From CADEDH01 sp965216205 (GTDB lineage: Bacteria; Actinomycetota; Acidimicrobiia; Acidimicrobiales; SZUA-35): DNA of 64,000 bases. The notes under the pieces are model-generated. The model saw nothing but the letters and a program-made list of their open reading frames with translations. It had not been told where the DNA came from and ran no database searches. The translations under genes were made by a program, and so were the position numbers. Positions within the stretch are counted from its first letter, which is position 1, and every line of letters starts with the position of its first letter. The stretch covers positions 4,278,001 to 4,342,000 of the forward strand of contig OZ244139.1 of the NCBI GenBank assembly GCA_965216205.1, read 5' to 3'. Of the stretch, positions 17,653 through 26,252 are shown piece by piece.

Positions 17653-18165
17653 ATGACCGACGCTGCTCCACCGACGCCGACCTTCGACGACCTACGGGCC
17701 CTCGCCGCCAGGATCGGGGCGGCGCTCGTCGCCAGGGAACAGCGGGTGGCGGTGGCGGAGTCGTCGACCGGTGGGCTGGTCTCGGCCGCGCTGCTCACCG
17801 TGCCGGGCGCCTCGGCGTTCTATCTCGGCGGATCGGTGATCTACACCGGCCGAGCCCGCGGCCTGCTGTTCGAGCGGGGCGACCTCCCCGACGGCACCCG
17901 GGGTGCCACCGAGGACTACGCCGAGCGGCTGAGCCTGGGCGCGGCCCGCAAGCTCAAGGCCGACTGGGCGGTGTCGGAGACCGGGGCGACTGGTCCGGCC
18001 GGCAACCCGTACGGCGACCCGCCCGGGCACAGCTGGGTGGCGGTGGCCGATCCCGATGGCGAAACGACGGCCCGGGTCGTGGCCACCGGTGACGACGACC
18101 GCACGGCGAACATGTTCCGCTTCGCCGCGGCCGCGTTGGCCTTGCTCGACGAATCGCTCACCTGA
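17653..18165 (+). CDS. pncC: CinA C-terminal domain protein (nicotinamide-nucleotide amidase type)
   Basis: 170 residues, the stand-alone size. The family deamidates nicotinamide mononucleotide to nicotinate mononucleotide in NAD recycling. The signature AVAESSTGGLVSAALLTVPGA is close to the usual AESxTGG-LxxxLT-xPG, followed by the segment YLGGSVIYT and VSETGATGPAG, where the family has GxAGP. One catalytic-region substitution is visible, since the common GIAGP reads GATGP. The N-terminal molybdopterin-like domain of full CinA is absent. Confidence 0.85.
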   Translation: MTDAAPPTPTFDDLRALAARIGAALVAREQRVAVAESSTGGLVSAALLTVPGASAFYLGGSVIYTGRARGLLFERGDLPDGTRGATEDYAERLSLGAARKLKADWAVSETGATGPAGNPYGDPPGHSWVAVADPDGETTARVVATGDDDRTANMFRFAAAALALLDESLT

Positions 18166-18194
18166 CCCGGACGGTGTGCCGCGGGTGTGCGGCG

Positions 18195-18596
18195 CTATTC
18201 CTCGACGAGCTCGATCAGGGTGCCGAGGGCGCCCTTGGGGTGGATGAAGGCCACGGTGGTTCCCCGGGAGCCGGGGCGGGGCTCGGCGTCGATCGGGGTG
18301 GCGCCGGCGGCGACCATCGACGCGAGGGCTTCGGCGCAGTCGTCGACCCGGTAACCGACGTGGTGGAGCCCCTCGCCCTTCTTGGCGAGGTACTTCGCCA
18401 CCGGGGAGTCGTCGCGGGTGGCGGTCAGCAGTTGCACGTACGACTCGGCCACCTCGAGGAGGGCTTCGTCGACACCGTCACGCTCCACCACCTCCCGGTG
18501 CACCACCTTCGCCCCGAACGCGGCCTCGTAGAACGAGATCGCCGCTTCCAGATCGTTCACGGCGATGGCCACGTGGTCGATTTCGGTGAGGATCAT
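18195..18596 (-). CDS. mce: Methylmalonyl-CoA epimerase-like VOC protein
   Basis: 133 residues, the family length. The protein interconverts R- and S-methylmalonyl-CoA in propionate catabolism. Metal ligands are visible: DHVAIAV (His near residue 8), YVQLLTAT, GLHHVGYRVDD (His) and GTLIELVEE (Glu). The start follows the end of the Fe-S protein gene by 5 bp, so they form an operon. No mutase gene is near, so another VOC function is possible, but the spacing of ligands and the end IELVEE fit the epimerase best. Confidence 0.8.
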   Translation of the reverse strand: MILTEIDHVAIAVNDLEAAISFYEAAFGAKVVHREVVERDGVDEALLEVAESYVQLLTATRDDSPVAKYLAKKGEGLHHVGYRVDDCAEALASMVAAGATPIDAEPRPGSRGTTVAFIHPKGALGTLIELVEE

Positions 18597-18601
18597 GGTG
18601 C

Positions 18602-19702
18602 TCAGCTCCGGTCGTCCGATCGAGAGGTCGATAGCGGGTTCGATCGGGGGGTCGATCGCGAGGCCGAGTGTAGGGTGCGGCCGTCGACCCCTCCCAACCG
18701 CCGCGCCTGCTTGCGGGCCATGTTGGCCGCCAGCCGCGGCGCCTCCCCCGGCGTCGACCACGGGCACACTGCGATGCAGATCCCGCACCCGTAGCTGAGG
18801 GCGAAGTACGGGAGGCACCGGTCGAAGTCGACGGCCCACTTCGTGACGCCCCGCACCAGACGCTTGTCGGGCGCGATCGCGTCCGGCGGGCACTCGTCGG
18901 TGCACACCCGGCACCCGGCGCAGAAGTCGTCGACCCCGAACGAGTCGGCAGGGGTGGCGACGAGCGGGGCGTCGGTCAGGACGACGGCGAGCCGGAACGA
19001 CGAGCCGAGCTCACGGTTGATGATCGAGCCGTGCTTGCCGAGCTCGCCCAAGCCCGCCTCGATGGCGGCAGGGATCATCTGCACCGGCCCGGCGCCGGGA
19101 CCGCCGTGGCCGTCGGCCTCGTGACCCCGAGCCCGGATCCAGTCGGCCAGCGCTCGGGCCGCCGCCGTCCCCCGGTTGTACTGACGGTGGACCTCCATCG
19201 CCGATGGCGGCTCCGGGGCGGTGGCGAGCGCAGCGTGATCCATCGCCACCCCGAGCACAACGATCCACCGGTGCGACGAGGCCCGCCCTTCGAAGAACCA
19301 CTCGGGACGAGCCCTGGCCACACCGAACAGGTCGACCCGGTGGCCCCCATCACCCATGGCGAAGGCCCGGAGCTCCTCGACCCAGGCGTCGGGTGATGGT
19401 GGGGCGGGCACCGTGCCGAGTGGTGCCGGTTCATACCGGTCGTCGAGGCGGAGCACGGAGCGCAGATCGGGTCGGGCCACGAACTCCTCGGTCATCCGCT
19501 CCTGGACCCTGCCGTGGGCGAGGCGGGCCGGGTTGGCCCACATCACCACCGTCGGCGGCCGGACGTCCGTCTCACCCCAGCCGTTCAGCTCGTTGCCCGA
19601 CACATCGCCCATCAGGTCGACGATCTCCGGCGGTGCCTCCCACACGGGTGTCGACCGCTCCATCCTCCGCTGGCGGCGGGGGGCAGCGTCATCCGAGCTC
19701 AT
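18602..19702 (-). CDS. Reductive-dehalogenase-like iron-sulfur protein
   Basis: 366 residues without signal peptide. Two [4Fe-4S] motifs are present: C261, C264, C267, C271 (CAGCRVCTDEC), then C296, C306, C309, C313 ending in CGICIAVCPW. Before them, IPAAIEAGLGELGKHGSI and FRLAVVLTDAPL match the corrinoid-binding core of reductive dehalogenases and their relatives better than epoxyqueuosine reductase. WIVVLGVAMDHAALATAP also fits. The Tat leader of respiratory enzymes is missing, so it would work in the cytosol. The tail is a Ser/Arg repeat. Whether it dehalogenates or reduces another substrate is unknown. It is co-transcribed with the epimerase. Confidence 0.7.
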   Translation of the reverse strand: MSSDDAAPRRQRRMERSTPVWEAPPEIVDLMGDVSGNELNGWGETDVRPPTVVMWANPARLAHGRVQERMTEEFVARPDLRSVLRLDDRYEPAPLGTVPAPPSPDAWVEELRAFAMGDGGHRVDLFGVARARPEWFFEGRASSHRWIVVLGVAMDHAALATAPEPPSAMEVHRQYNRGTAAARALADWIRARGHEADGHGGPGAGPVQMIPAAIEAGLGELGKHGSIINRELGSSFRLAVVLTDAPLVATPADSFGVDDFCAGCRVCTDECPPDAIAPDKRLVRGVTKWAVDFDRCLPYFALSYGCGICIAVCPWSTPGEAPRLAANMARKQARRLGGVDGRTLHSASRSTPRSNPLSTSRSDDRS

Positions 19703-19710
19703 GTCAGAGC

Positions 19711-19716
19711 ACCGTA
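19711..19716 (-). promoter_or_regulatory. -10 hexamer TACGGT of the Fe-S protein/epimerase operon
   Basis: It sits 8 nt upstream of the ATG at 19702, with no ribosome-binding site between. Confidence 0.5.
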
Positions 19717-19746
19717 GTGGCGGGACCGGCCGCCACCGGAGTCGTC

Positions 19747-19930
19747 CTACACGAGGGCGAGGGGATCGTCGACGCAGTGCTCGGTCGGCTGCGGGGTGAT
19801 CGTCAGCACCCGAACGCCGTCGGGGGTGTCGAACCGATGCCAGGTCAGTGCCGGGACCACGATGAGCTGCATCGCCGCCTACCGCTCCCGGCGCGCCACG
19901 ACGACGATGGCGCAAGGCGGCCGATCAGGT
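19747..19930 (-). pseudogene. Cupin-domain remnant
   Basis: The frame ending at 19747 reads QLIVVPALTWHRFDTPDG followed by VRVLTITPQPTEH, a near-perfect last strand pair of acireductone-dioxygenase-type cupins, including the conserved T-W-H-R-F. Upstream of its first methionine (19872) the frame meets a TAG after two codons. A shift of one base would give the expected G-D before LIVVP. No N-terminal cupin half is recognisable beyond about 19930. This is best read as a decayed gene with only about 41 clear codons. Confidence 0.6.
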
Positions 19931-19938
19931 GGTGGCTC

Positions 19939-22592
19939 TCACGAGGACCCGGCCGTCGCCGACCACAGCCTCGGTTGACCGAGCGGACTCACCGAGATCC
20001 CCTCGAGGTCCGACCGGCCGGCCCACAGGTGATCGATGAAGTACGGGATGACGACCGGGAGTTGCTCGATGAGTCGGGCCTCGATCTCGGCGAGGGCAGC
20101 CGCGCTCGCCTCGGGGGTCGCGGCGCGATCGTAGGAGGCGAGGAGCCCGTCATAGGCCGGATCGGCGAGCTGTGAGGGCGCCCATGGGCCATCGCTGGCG
20201 AAGGCGTTCCGGAGCACGACGTCGGGCAGCGGGCGATGCCCGAAGTCGACGATGCCGAAGTCGGCTGCACCGCTGCACGGCGGAGCAGCGGGCGCCGCCG
20301 GGCACCAGATCTCGTTGTAGAAGTTCGTCGGCTCGTGGATCTCGACGGCAACCACGAATCCTGCCGGTGCCGCGTCCTCGGCGATGGCGTTGGCCAGGAT
20401 CGGGATCTCGGCGGTGTTCAGCGCGTGCAGGGTGACCGAGTAGCCATCGCCGAACCCGAGCTCGGCGAGGATGGCGGCAGCCGCAGCGTCGTCCTCGGTG
20501 CGCGGTTGCACCGTGGGCTCGAAGCCGGCGACCGTCGACCTCATCGGGTGATCGTTACCGACGTTGCCGTCGCCTCCGAGCACGGTCTCGACGAGCCCCT
20601 CCCGGTCGAGGCTCAGTGTGCGAACGCTTCGCGTATCCGGGGATCGGCGAAGGGCCCGGTGTCGGCCCGCATCCACACCTGCCGATGCGCGGCCGTCGGG
20701 ACCGACACGACGGTGAAGCCGGCTGCGGTAAGGTCCGGGGCCGCAGCGCTCGTCACCTGGTCACGCCGTCGACCTCACCGGCCCGCAGCGAGGCGTTGGC
20801 GGCGTCGACGGTGTCGAAGTGCCGCAGTTCGAGGGCCGCCACCTGGACCGGGCCGCCCCACCACTCGGTGTTGCGCTCGAAACGCGCCGACGTGTCACCA
20901 CGTTCGATCATCCGGAACGGGCCCGTCCCGACCAGCAGACCGGCTGGGTCTGTCGACCCCCCGGCCGGCACGATCGCCGTCTGCGGCGAGCCGGTCGAGA
21001 GGTAGATCGGGAGCTTGATCTCGGGCCGAGTGAGACGGACCACGACCGTGCGATCATCGGTCGCCTCGACGGCGTCGATCAGCCCACCGATCACGAGCGT
21101 GTTGCCCTGGACGAGGTTGCGCAATGACCGCTCGACGTCGGCGGCGCTCAGCGGCGTCCCGTCGTGCCAGGTCACATCGTCCCGCAGGGTGAAGGTCCAC
21201 GAGGTCGCGTCGGCGCTCGGGACGAACTCCGACGCCAACATCGGCACCGCTTCGCCGTTCGTGTCGAGGTCGGTCAGATGTTCGAGCGACTGGGACAGAA
21301 CGGCAAAGTCTCCCAACGTGAGCGCATTGAGCGGGTCGAGGTCGCCGGAAGGCGTCGCGATGCCCCAGGTCAGCTCCAGATCGGGGAGCGGTTCGATCGG
21401 GACCGGCACCTCGTCGGTCTGGTCGCTGGGGGCTCGTTGCCCGTCGTCGGCACCGACCGTGGTCTGGCCGGTCGTCGTCGATGCCTCGTCGTCGATCTCG
21501 ATGGGATCCGTGTCGGCGGCCGTGCCTGCGAGGAGCCGATAGCCGGCGAATCCGGCGACCAACGCAATCGCGGCGGCGACCGCCAACCACTGCGCCATCG
21601 GCCGTCGCACCAGCTCCTCAGCCGCCACCGTCGAATTGAAGCTCGGCCGCTCCCGTGGCTCGAAGCCGGGTGGTGGTGCGCTGGCCGGCGGAACGTGCAC
21701 GGTCGGAGACGACAGCGGGGGACGTAGCTCGATCCCGCCGGCGCCGTTGTCGAAGGCGGGGCCGGCATGGTCCGCACCGCCATGATCGAGCGTGGCCGAC
21801 AGTCGATCGATGAAGCTGGCGGCGGTCGGCGGGCGCTGCGCGGGATCCTTGGCGAGCGCGGCGGCGAGGAACCGGTCACGCCGTGGATCGCCGCCGAGCA
21901 GCGGGACGGCGAACTCGGCGATCCTGGTGAGGTACGCCAGTTGGGAGTCGACCCCCTCGACGTGGAAGGGCGCTCGGCCCGCGACGAGCTCGTAGAGCGT
22001 CGAGGCCAACGAGTACAGATCGGAGCGCTCGTCCCGGCGGTCGACCCCGCCGCGGAACGTCTCCGGGGGGCGCGTGGGCGAGGGTGAACGCGATCGATGC
22101 TGTCGCCGACCCCTCCCGGATCGACACGATCCCGAAGTCGGTGAGCTTCGGGCTCCCGTCGCCGTCCAGGAGGATGTTCTCCGGTTTCACGTCGCGATGG
22201 AGAATGCCGAGCGAATGGGCACGACCGAGCGCATCGGCGATGGGTGACACGAGGCCGGCGGCTTCGTCCCACTCGAGCGGGCCGTCGCGCCTGATCCGTT
22301 CGGCGAGCGATCCGCCGACGAGGTACTCCATGATGAGATACGGCGAGCCCCGGCTGTCGAAACCCGAACGATAGGGCTTCACGACGTGGCGATGCCGCTC
22401 GAGCTGACCCATCGACAGGCGCTCACGACCGAACCGCCGGCGACCCGCCTCGTCGAGGCTGTGCAGCACCTTCACCGCGACCTGCCGGCCGAAGTCGGTC
22501 TCGGTCGCCACGTACACCCGGCCGAAGCTCCCCGACCCGATCTCTCGGGCGTCCACCAGACCCTCGATGCCGAGGTCGACGCCGCGCATCAT
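19939..22592 (-). pseudogene. Receptor-type Ser/Thr kinase fused to an SBP5 peptide-binding domain, three frameshifts
   Basis: Reading from ATG 22592 (22589 also possible), a Hanks-type kinase comes first: GSGSFGRV, AVKVL, HRDVKPEN and LTDFG are all present. A juxtamembrane linker, one membrane helix and an acidic linker follow. The outside part is a family-5 ABC solute-binding domain (LTWGIATPSGDLDPLN, FTLRDDVTWHDGTPLS, LVGTGPFRMIE). The frame breaks three times: at the run of six G at 22065-22070 (removing one restores PPETFRGGVDRRDERSDLYS), near 20744-20755, and at a CA duplication at 20616-20621. Intact it would be about 880 residues. A peptide-sensing kinase is the likely ancestral role. 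Confidence 0.75.
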
Positions 22593-22670
22593 AATCGTTC
22601 CGCCGCCGTAACGGATCACACCGTACTCGTCGCCACGCGCCCCGAACGGTCGATGGGATCGGGAGCACCG

Positions 22671-22676
22671 TAGGCT
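22671..22676 (+). promoter_or_regulatory. -10 hexamer TAGGCT of the acyl-CoA synthetase gene
   Basis: Seven nucleotides lie between it and the GTG at 22684, which supports GTG as the start. Confidence 0.6.
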
Positions 22677-22683
22677 GCGTCTC

Positions 22684-24279
22684 GTGGGAGACGGCGCATC
22701 CACCGACCCGATCGACGAGCTGGCGGAGGCGCCGATCGACGCCCTGATTGCCCGAGGGGCCGACACCGGCCGGACCGCCGTGGTGTTCGAGGGCGCAACG
22801 ATCAGCTACCGGCGACTCGCGGACCGGGTCGATGCGGTCGCCGCCCACCTCGAGGCGAAGGGGATCGTCGCGGGCGACCGGGTCGTGTTCTGCGGGCTGA
22901 ACCGGGTCGAGTTGCTGGAGCTGCTGCTGGCGTGCCTGCGGCTCGGTGCGATGCTCTGCCCCATCAACAACCGGCTCACCGGCCGCGAGGTGGCGGTGCT
23001 CCTGGCCGACTGCCGCCCCGCGCTGCTGGTGGCCACCGACGGCTTCGACCGACTGCTGCTCGCAGCGGCGGGCGAGCTCGACGACCTCGACGATCTCGTC
23101 GGTGCCGACGGCCTCGACGATCTCGTCGGTGCCGACGGCCTCGCCGATCGGCTCGTCGATCTCGACACCCACCCGATTCCCGACGGGCGGCGCCCAGCGG
23201 GCCCGTCCTCACCGGTGAGCCTCGACGACCCGGCGCTCATGGTCTACACCTCCGGCACGACCGGTTCGCCGAAGGGTGCGGTCCACACTCAGCGGTCGCT
23301 GCTGGCGACGTGGCGGAACAGCGTCGACCACCAGAACCTGAGCGACGAGGACGTGATCGTGGCCCCGCTCCCCACCTTCCACGTCGGTGGGCTCAACATC
23401 CAGACGCTGCCGACGCTGCTCGTCGGTGGGACCGTCGTGCTGACCCGACGCTTCGATCCCGGCGAGGTCCTCGCCGCGATCCGACGGTTCCGACCGACCC
23501 AGACGCTGCTGGTGCCGGCGATGCTCGACGCGATCGCCACCCACCCCGAGTTCGCGTCGACCGACCTGTCGTCGTTGGTGGGCATCAACTCGGGGTCGTC
23601 GATCGTCCCCGAAGCCGTGATGCGGCCGTTCTTCGACCGGGGCGTGCCGGTCGGTCAGGTCTACGGCACCACCGAGACGGGCCCCACCGCGGTGGTGCTC
23701 GACTACGCCGACGCCGCGGCCCGGATCGGATCGTGCGGCCGCCCGGCGATGCTCTCGGAGGTCCGCATCATCGACCCGGCAGGGCACGACGTCGAGGACG
23801 GCACCGCTGGCGAGCTGCTGGTGCGGGGCCCGAACGTGTTCTCCCACTACTGGGAGAACCCCGAGGCGACCGCGGCCGCGTTCGTCGACGGACCCGGCGG
23901 CTGGTTCCGCACCGGCGACGTCGGCCACCGTGACGGCGATGGCTTCATCACCATCGCCGACCGGGTCACCGACGTGGTGATCAGCGGCGGCGAGAACGTG
24001 TATCCGGCCGAGGTGGAAGCGGTGCTGCTCGACCATCCCGACATCGCCGAGGTGGCGGTGATCGGCCGACCCGACGAGCGGTGGGGCGAGACGCCGGTGG
24101 CGGTCGTGGTGGTGGCCGAGGGCGCCGACCTCCAGCTCGAGGCGGTCCGCTCGTGGTGCACCGGCCGGCTGGCCCGGTTCAAGCACCCCAGCGGCCTCGT
24201 GCTGGTCGACGAACTGCCGCGCACGGCGCTCGGCAAGGTCCGCAAGCACGAGCTTCGGGCCCAGCTCGAAGCCGGATGA
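22684..24279 (+). CDS. Acyl-CoA synthetase (AMP-binding, ANL superfamily)
   Basis: 531 residues. It activates a carboxylic acid through an acyl-adenylate to its CoA thioester. The P-loop VYTSGTTGSPKGAVHT (about residue 190), VYGTTETGPT (A5), WFRTGDVGHRDGDGF (A7) and the final lysine in ELPRTALGKVRKHEL (A10) are all there. Residues about 134-152 are a duplicated nine-residue block (DDLVGADGL), from two exact 27-bp DNA repeats at 23086-23139. This extension lies in a surface linker before the P-loop. It overlaps the MFS gene by ATGA, so transport and activation of the same acid are likely coupled. Confidence 0.9.
   Translation: MGDGASTDPIDELAEAPIDALIARGADTGRTAVVFEGATISYRRLADRVDAVAAHLEAKGIVAGDRVVFCGLNRVELLELLLACLRLGAMLCPINNRLTGREVAVLLADCRPALLVATDGFDRLLLAAAGELDDLDDLVGADGLDDLVGADGLADRLVDLDTHPIPDGRRPAGPSSPVSLDDPALMVYTSGTTGSPKGAVHTQRSLLATWRNSVDHQNLSDEDVIVAPLPTFHVGGLNIQTLPTLLVGGTVVLTRRFDPGEVLAAIRRFRPTQTLLVPAMLDAIATHPEFASTDLSSLVGINSGSSIVPEAVMRPFFDRGVPVGQVYGTTETGPTAVVLDYADAAARIGSCGRPAMLSEVRIIDPAGHDVEDGTAGELLVRGPNVFSHYWENPEATAAAFVDGPGGWFRTGDVGHRDGDGFITIADRVTDVVISGGENVYPAEVEAVLLDHPDIAEVAVIGRPDERWGETPVAVVVVAEGADLQLEAVRSWCTGRLARFKHPSGLVLVDELPRTALGKVRKHELRAQLEAG
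23086..23139 (+). repeat. Two exact 27-bp tandem copies inside the acyl-CoA synthetase gene
   Basis: The unit starts CTCGACGATCTCGTCGGTG. The period is a multiple of three, so copy number changes would keep the frame. A partial third copy follows. Confidence 0.9.
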
Positions 24280-25547
24280 CCGACGACGCCGGCGGCAGCG
24301 ACAGCGACACCGAATCCGGCCCAACCGAGTCTGGCCCGACCGAAACGGTCACCACCATCACCGACCTCCGGGCGGGCGCCCGGCATCTGAGCTTCCGCTT
24401 CTACCTCCCGTCGCTGCTGGCCACCACCGGCACGATGATGCTCGTCCCGACGCTGCCGCTGTTCCTGGCCGAGCAGACGTCATCGCTGACCCTGGCCACG
24501 CTGGTGCTGGCCGCCGCTGCGATCGGCGGCCTCGCCGGGAACCTCCCCAGCGGGGCGTTGGTGCAGCGCTTCGGCGAGCGGGCAGGCTTCATCGGCGGCA
24601 TCGCCCTCAACGGGGCCGGCACCCTGGCGCTGGCGCTGACCAACGGGCTGTGGCTCCCGTTCGTGGCGTGCTTCGTGGCCGGCGTCGGCCAGTCGTGCCG
24701 ACTGCTCGCTCGACAGGCCTACGCCCGCCGGGTCATCGGCCCGCTCATCAGGGGCCGGTTGATGTCGCTCTACGGTGGGTTGGGCCGGGTTGCGCTGCTG
24801 TGCGGGCCGCTGGCGGGCGGCTTCCTGGGCGAGAGCATCGGGTTCCGGCCGACGTTCGGCGTGGCCGCCGGGCTCATCGGCGCCGGTCTGCTGGCAGCGC
24901 TGGCTGCCGGCCGAGGCGCGGAGGGCCGTCCCCCACCAACGCCCAAGGCGGCCGCACAGGGCCTGCGGGTCGTCGCCCGTCGGCACGGTCGAGTCATCCT
25001 CCTCACCGGACTGGGGCAGTCAGGGGCCGCCCTCGTCCGGGTCGGCCGGCTCACGGTGGTCCCCCTGTACGGGGCGGCGATCGGGCTCGACCTGAGCGAC
25101 GTCGGCGTGGTCGTCGCCATCGCCGGCGGCCTCGACCTCCTGTTGTTCCCGATCGCGGGCTGGTTGATGGACACGCTCGGTCGGCTATACGCCATCGTGC
25201 CGTCGTTCGCGTTCATGGCCATCGGCCTCGCCGTCCTCCCGCTGGCCGAGTCGTTCCGGGGCCTCGCCATCGCCGCCCTGTTGGTGGGCTTCGGCAACGG
25301 GATCGGCTCCGGCACGATGCTCACCCTCTCGACCGATCTCGCCCCCGCCGACAACCCGGCCGAGTTCCTCGGACTCGTCCGCCTCCTGGCCGACGCCGGT
25401 CGAATCCTCGGACCGCTGGCGGTCGGCGTGGTGGCCGACCGGTTCAGCCTCGGCGGCTCGGCGCTGGTGCTGGCCGGTGTCGCCGTCGCCACGTCGGCGC
25501 TGTTCCTGTTCGCCATCGGCGAGCCGGCCAAGCTCGCCACCGACTGA
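24276..25547 (+). CDS. MFS transporter (drug/metabolite type)
   Basis: 423 residues; the ATG overlaps the synthetase stop (ATGA). The first 30 residues are hydrophilic and Ser/Thr/Glu rich (SGPTESGPTETV), followed by about twelve membrane segments. Motif A is visible as GALVQRFGERAGF, and its second-half copy is GWLMDTLGRLYA. The helix after it contains GSGTMLTLSTDLAP, common in multidrug-type carriers. Co-expression with the synthetase suggests uptake or efflux of its acid substrate. Confidence 0.85.
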   Translation: MTDDAGGSDSDTESGPTESGPTETVTTITDLRAGARHLSFRFYLPSLLATTGTMMLVPTLPLFLAEQTSSLTLATLVLAAAAIGGLAGNLPSGALVQRFGERAGFIGGIALNGAGTLALALTNGLWLPFVACFVAGVGQSCRLLARQAYARRVIGPLIRGRLMSLYGGLGRVALLCGPLAGGFLGESIGFRPTFGVAAGLIGAGLLAALAAGRGAEGRPPPTPKAAAQGLRVVARRHGRVILLTGLGQSGAALVRVGRLTVVPLYGAAIGLDLSDVGVVVAIAGGLDLLLFPIAGWLMDTLGRLYAIVPSFAFMAIGLAVLPLAESFRGLAIAALLVGFGNGIGSGTMLTLSTDLAPADNPAEFLGLVRLLADAGRILGPLAVGVVADRFSLGGSALVLAGVAVATSALFLFAIGEPAKLATD

Positions 25548-25596
25548 CCCCCGCGCACGCTGCACCCCAACGCCGACACCACCCTCCACACCCCGG

Positions 25597-25882
25597 ATGG
25601 CGGCCCACAGCCTCACCTACGAGGCCCACGCCCGCCAACGCCGACAGCAGCACCCGACACCACCCCGATGGCGGCCCGGAGCCTCACCTACGAGGCCCAC
25701 GCCCGCCGACGCCGACAGCAGCACCCCGACACCACCCCGATGGCGGCCCACAGCCTCACCCACGAGGCCCACAACCGCCAACGCCACAGCCTCACACGCC
25801 CGCCGACGCCAACAGCACACCCGACACCACCCCGATGGCGGCCCACAGCCTCACCCACGAGGCCCACGCCCGCCAACGCCGG
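25597..25882 (+). repeat. Minisatellite of four imperfect copies (71, 72, 95 bp periods)
   Basis: Each copy begins ATGGCGGCCCACAGCCTCAC (starts at 25597, 25668, 25740, 25835; the second has GGAG for ACAG). The third carries an internal partial duplication. If translated from its ATG, a copy reads MAAHSLTYEAHARQRR, but no frame is open through the whole array. It fills the 362-bp gap between the MFS gene and the Lin0512 gene; the array is preceded by a partial copy from about 25555. No palindrome at unit ends is obvious. Confidence 0.85.
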
Positions 25883-25896
25883 ATGTGGGCCCCGAC

Positions 25897-25902
25897 TAGC
25901 AT
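25897..25902 (+). promoter_or_regulatory. -10 hexamer TAGCAT of the Lin0512 gene
   Basis: It lies just after the last minisatellite copy and 7 nt before the ATG at 25910, so the repeat array forms the upstream promoter region. Confidence 0.55.
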
Positions 25903-25909
25903 CGCGGCG

Positions 25910-26248
25910 ATGGGTCTACAGCGCTGGATCACCGAGATGGGAATGGGGGTCGACGTCCACGGCGGCGACTACACCAAGGCGGCGAAGCGGGCCGTGTCCG
26001 ACGCCCTTCGCCACAGCAGCCTCAACTTCTTCGCGGTCACCGACAAGTCGCACCACGACATGCACGTCGAGGTGCGGATCGGGGTGGCGGAGCCCGATCG
26101 GGTCGACGTCGACGCGGTCAAGGCCGAGGTGCCCTACGGGACGGTGACCGTGACCCCGACCGCCGGCGGGCTCGACGTGCCGGGCCCCGACGGATCGGAT
26201 CGACTCGTGATCGCCAACGCGGCGATCCTGGTGAGCTTCGAGGAGTGA
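25910..26248 (+). CDS. Lin0512-family conserved protein
   Basis: 112 residues, the full size of this small conserved family of unknown function. The pattern WITEMGMGVDVHGGDYTKAA, then AVSDALRHSSLNF and HVEVRIGVAEPD, is characteristic. No catalytic site is known. The frame runs open far upstream through the repeats, but the leaderless promoter and the family N-terminus fix the start here. It is followed after 4 bp by the SnoaL-like gene, so they share an mRNA. Confidence 0.8.
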   Translation: MGLQRWITEMGMGVDVHGGDYTKAAKRAVSDALRHSSLNFFAVTDKSHHDMHVEVRIGVAEPDRVDVDAVKAEVPYGTVTVTPTAGGLDVPGPDGSDRLVIANAAILVSFEE

Positions 26249-26252
26249 CGAC

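Noticed and set aside
18602..19702. Epoxyqueuosine reductase (QueG)
   Set aside because: The core segments around the corrinoid site and the two ferredoxin motifs look more like reductive dehalogenases; the usual QueG DYH segment is not seen. A tree would decide.
20744..20755. TGA in the receptor-kinase gene as a possible selenocysteine codon
   Set aside because: The sequence after the TGA continues the SBP5 domain only in another frame, so this is a frameshift and not recoding.
25597..25882. CRISPR-like array
   Set aside because: Whole 71-95-bp units repeat with no short conserved repeat and variable spacer, and no cas gene is near.
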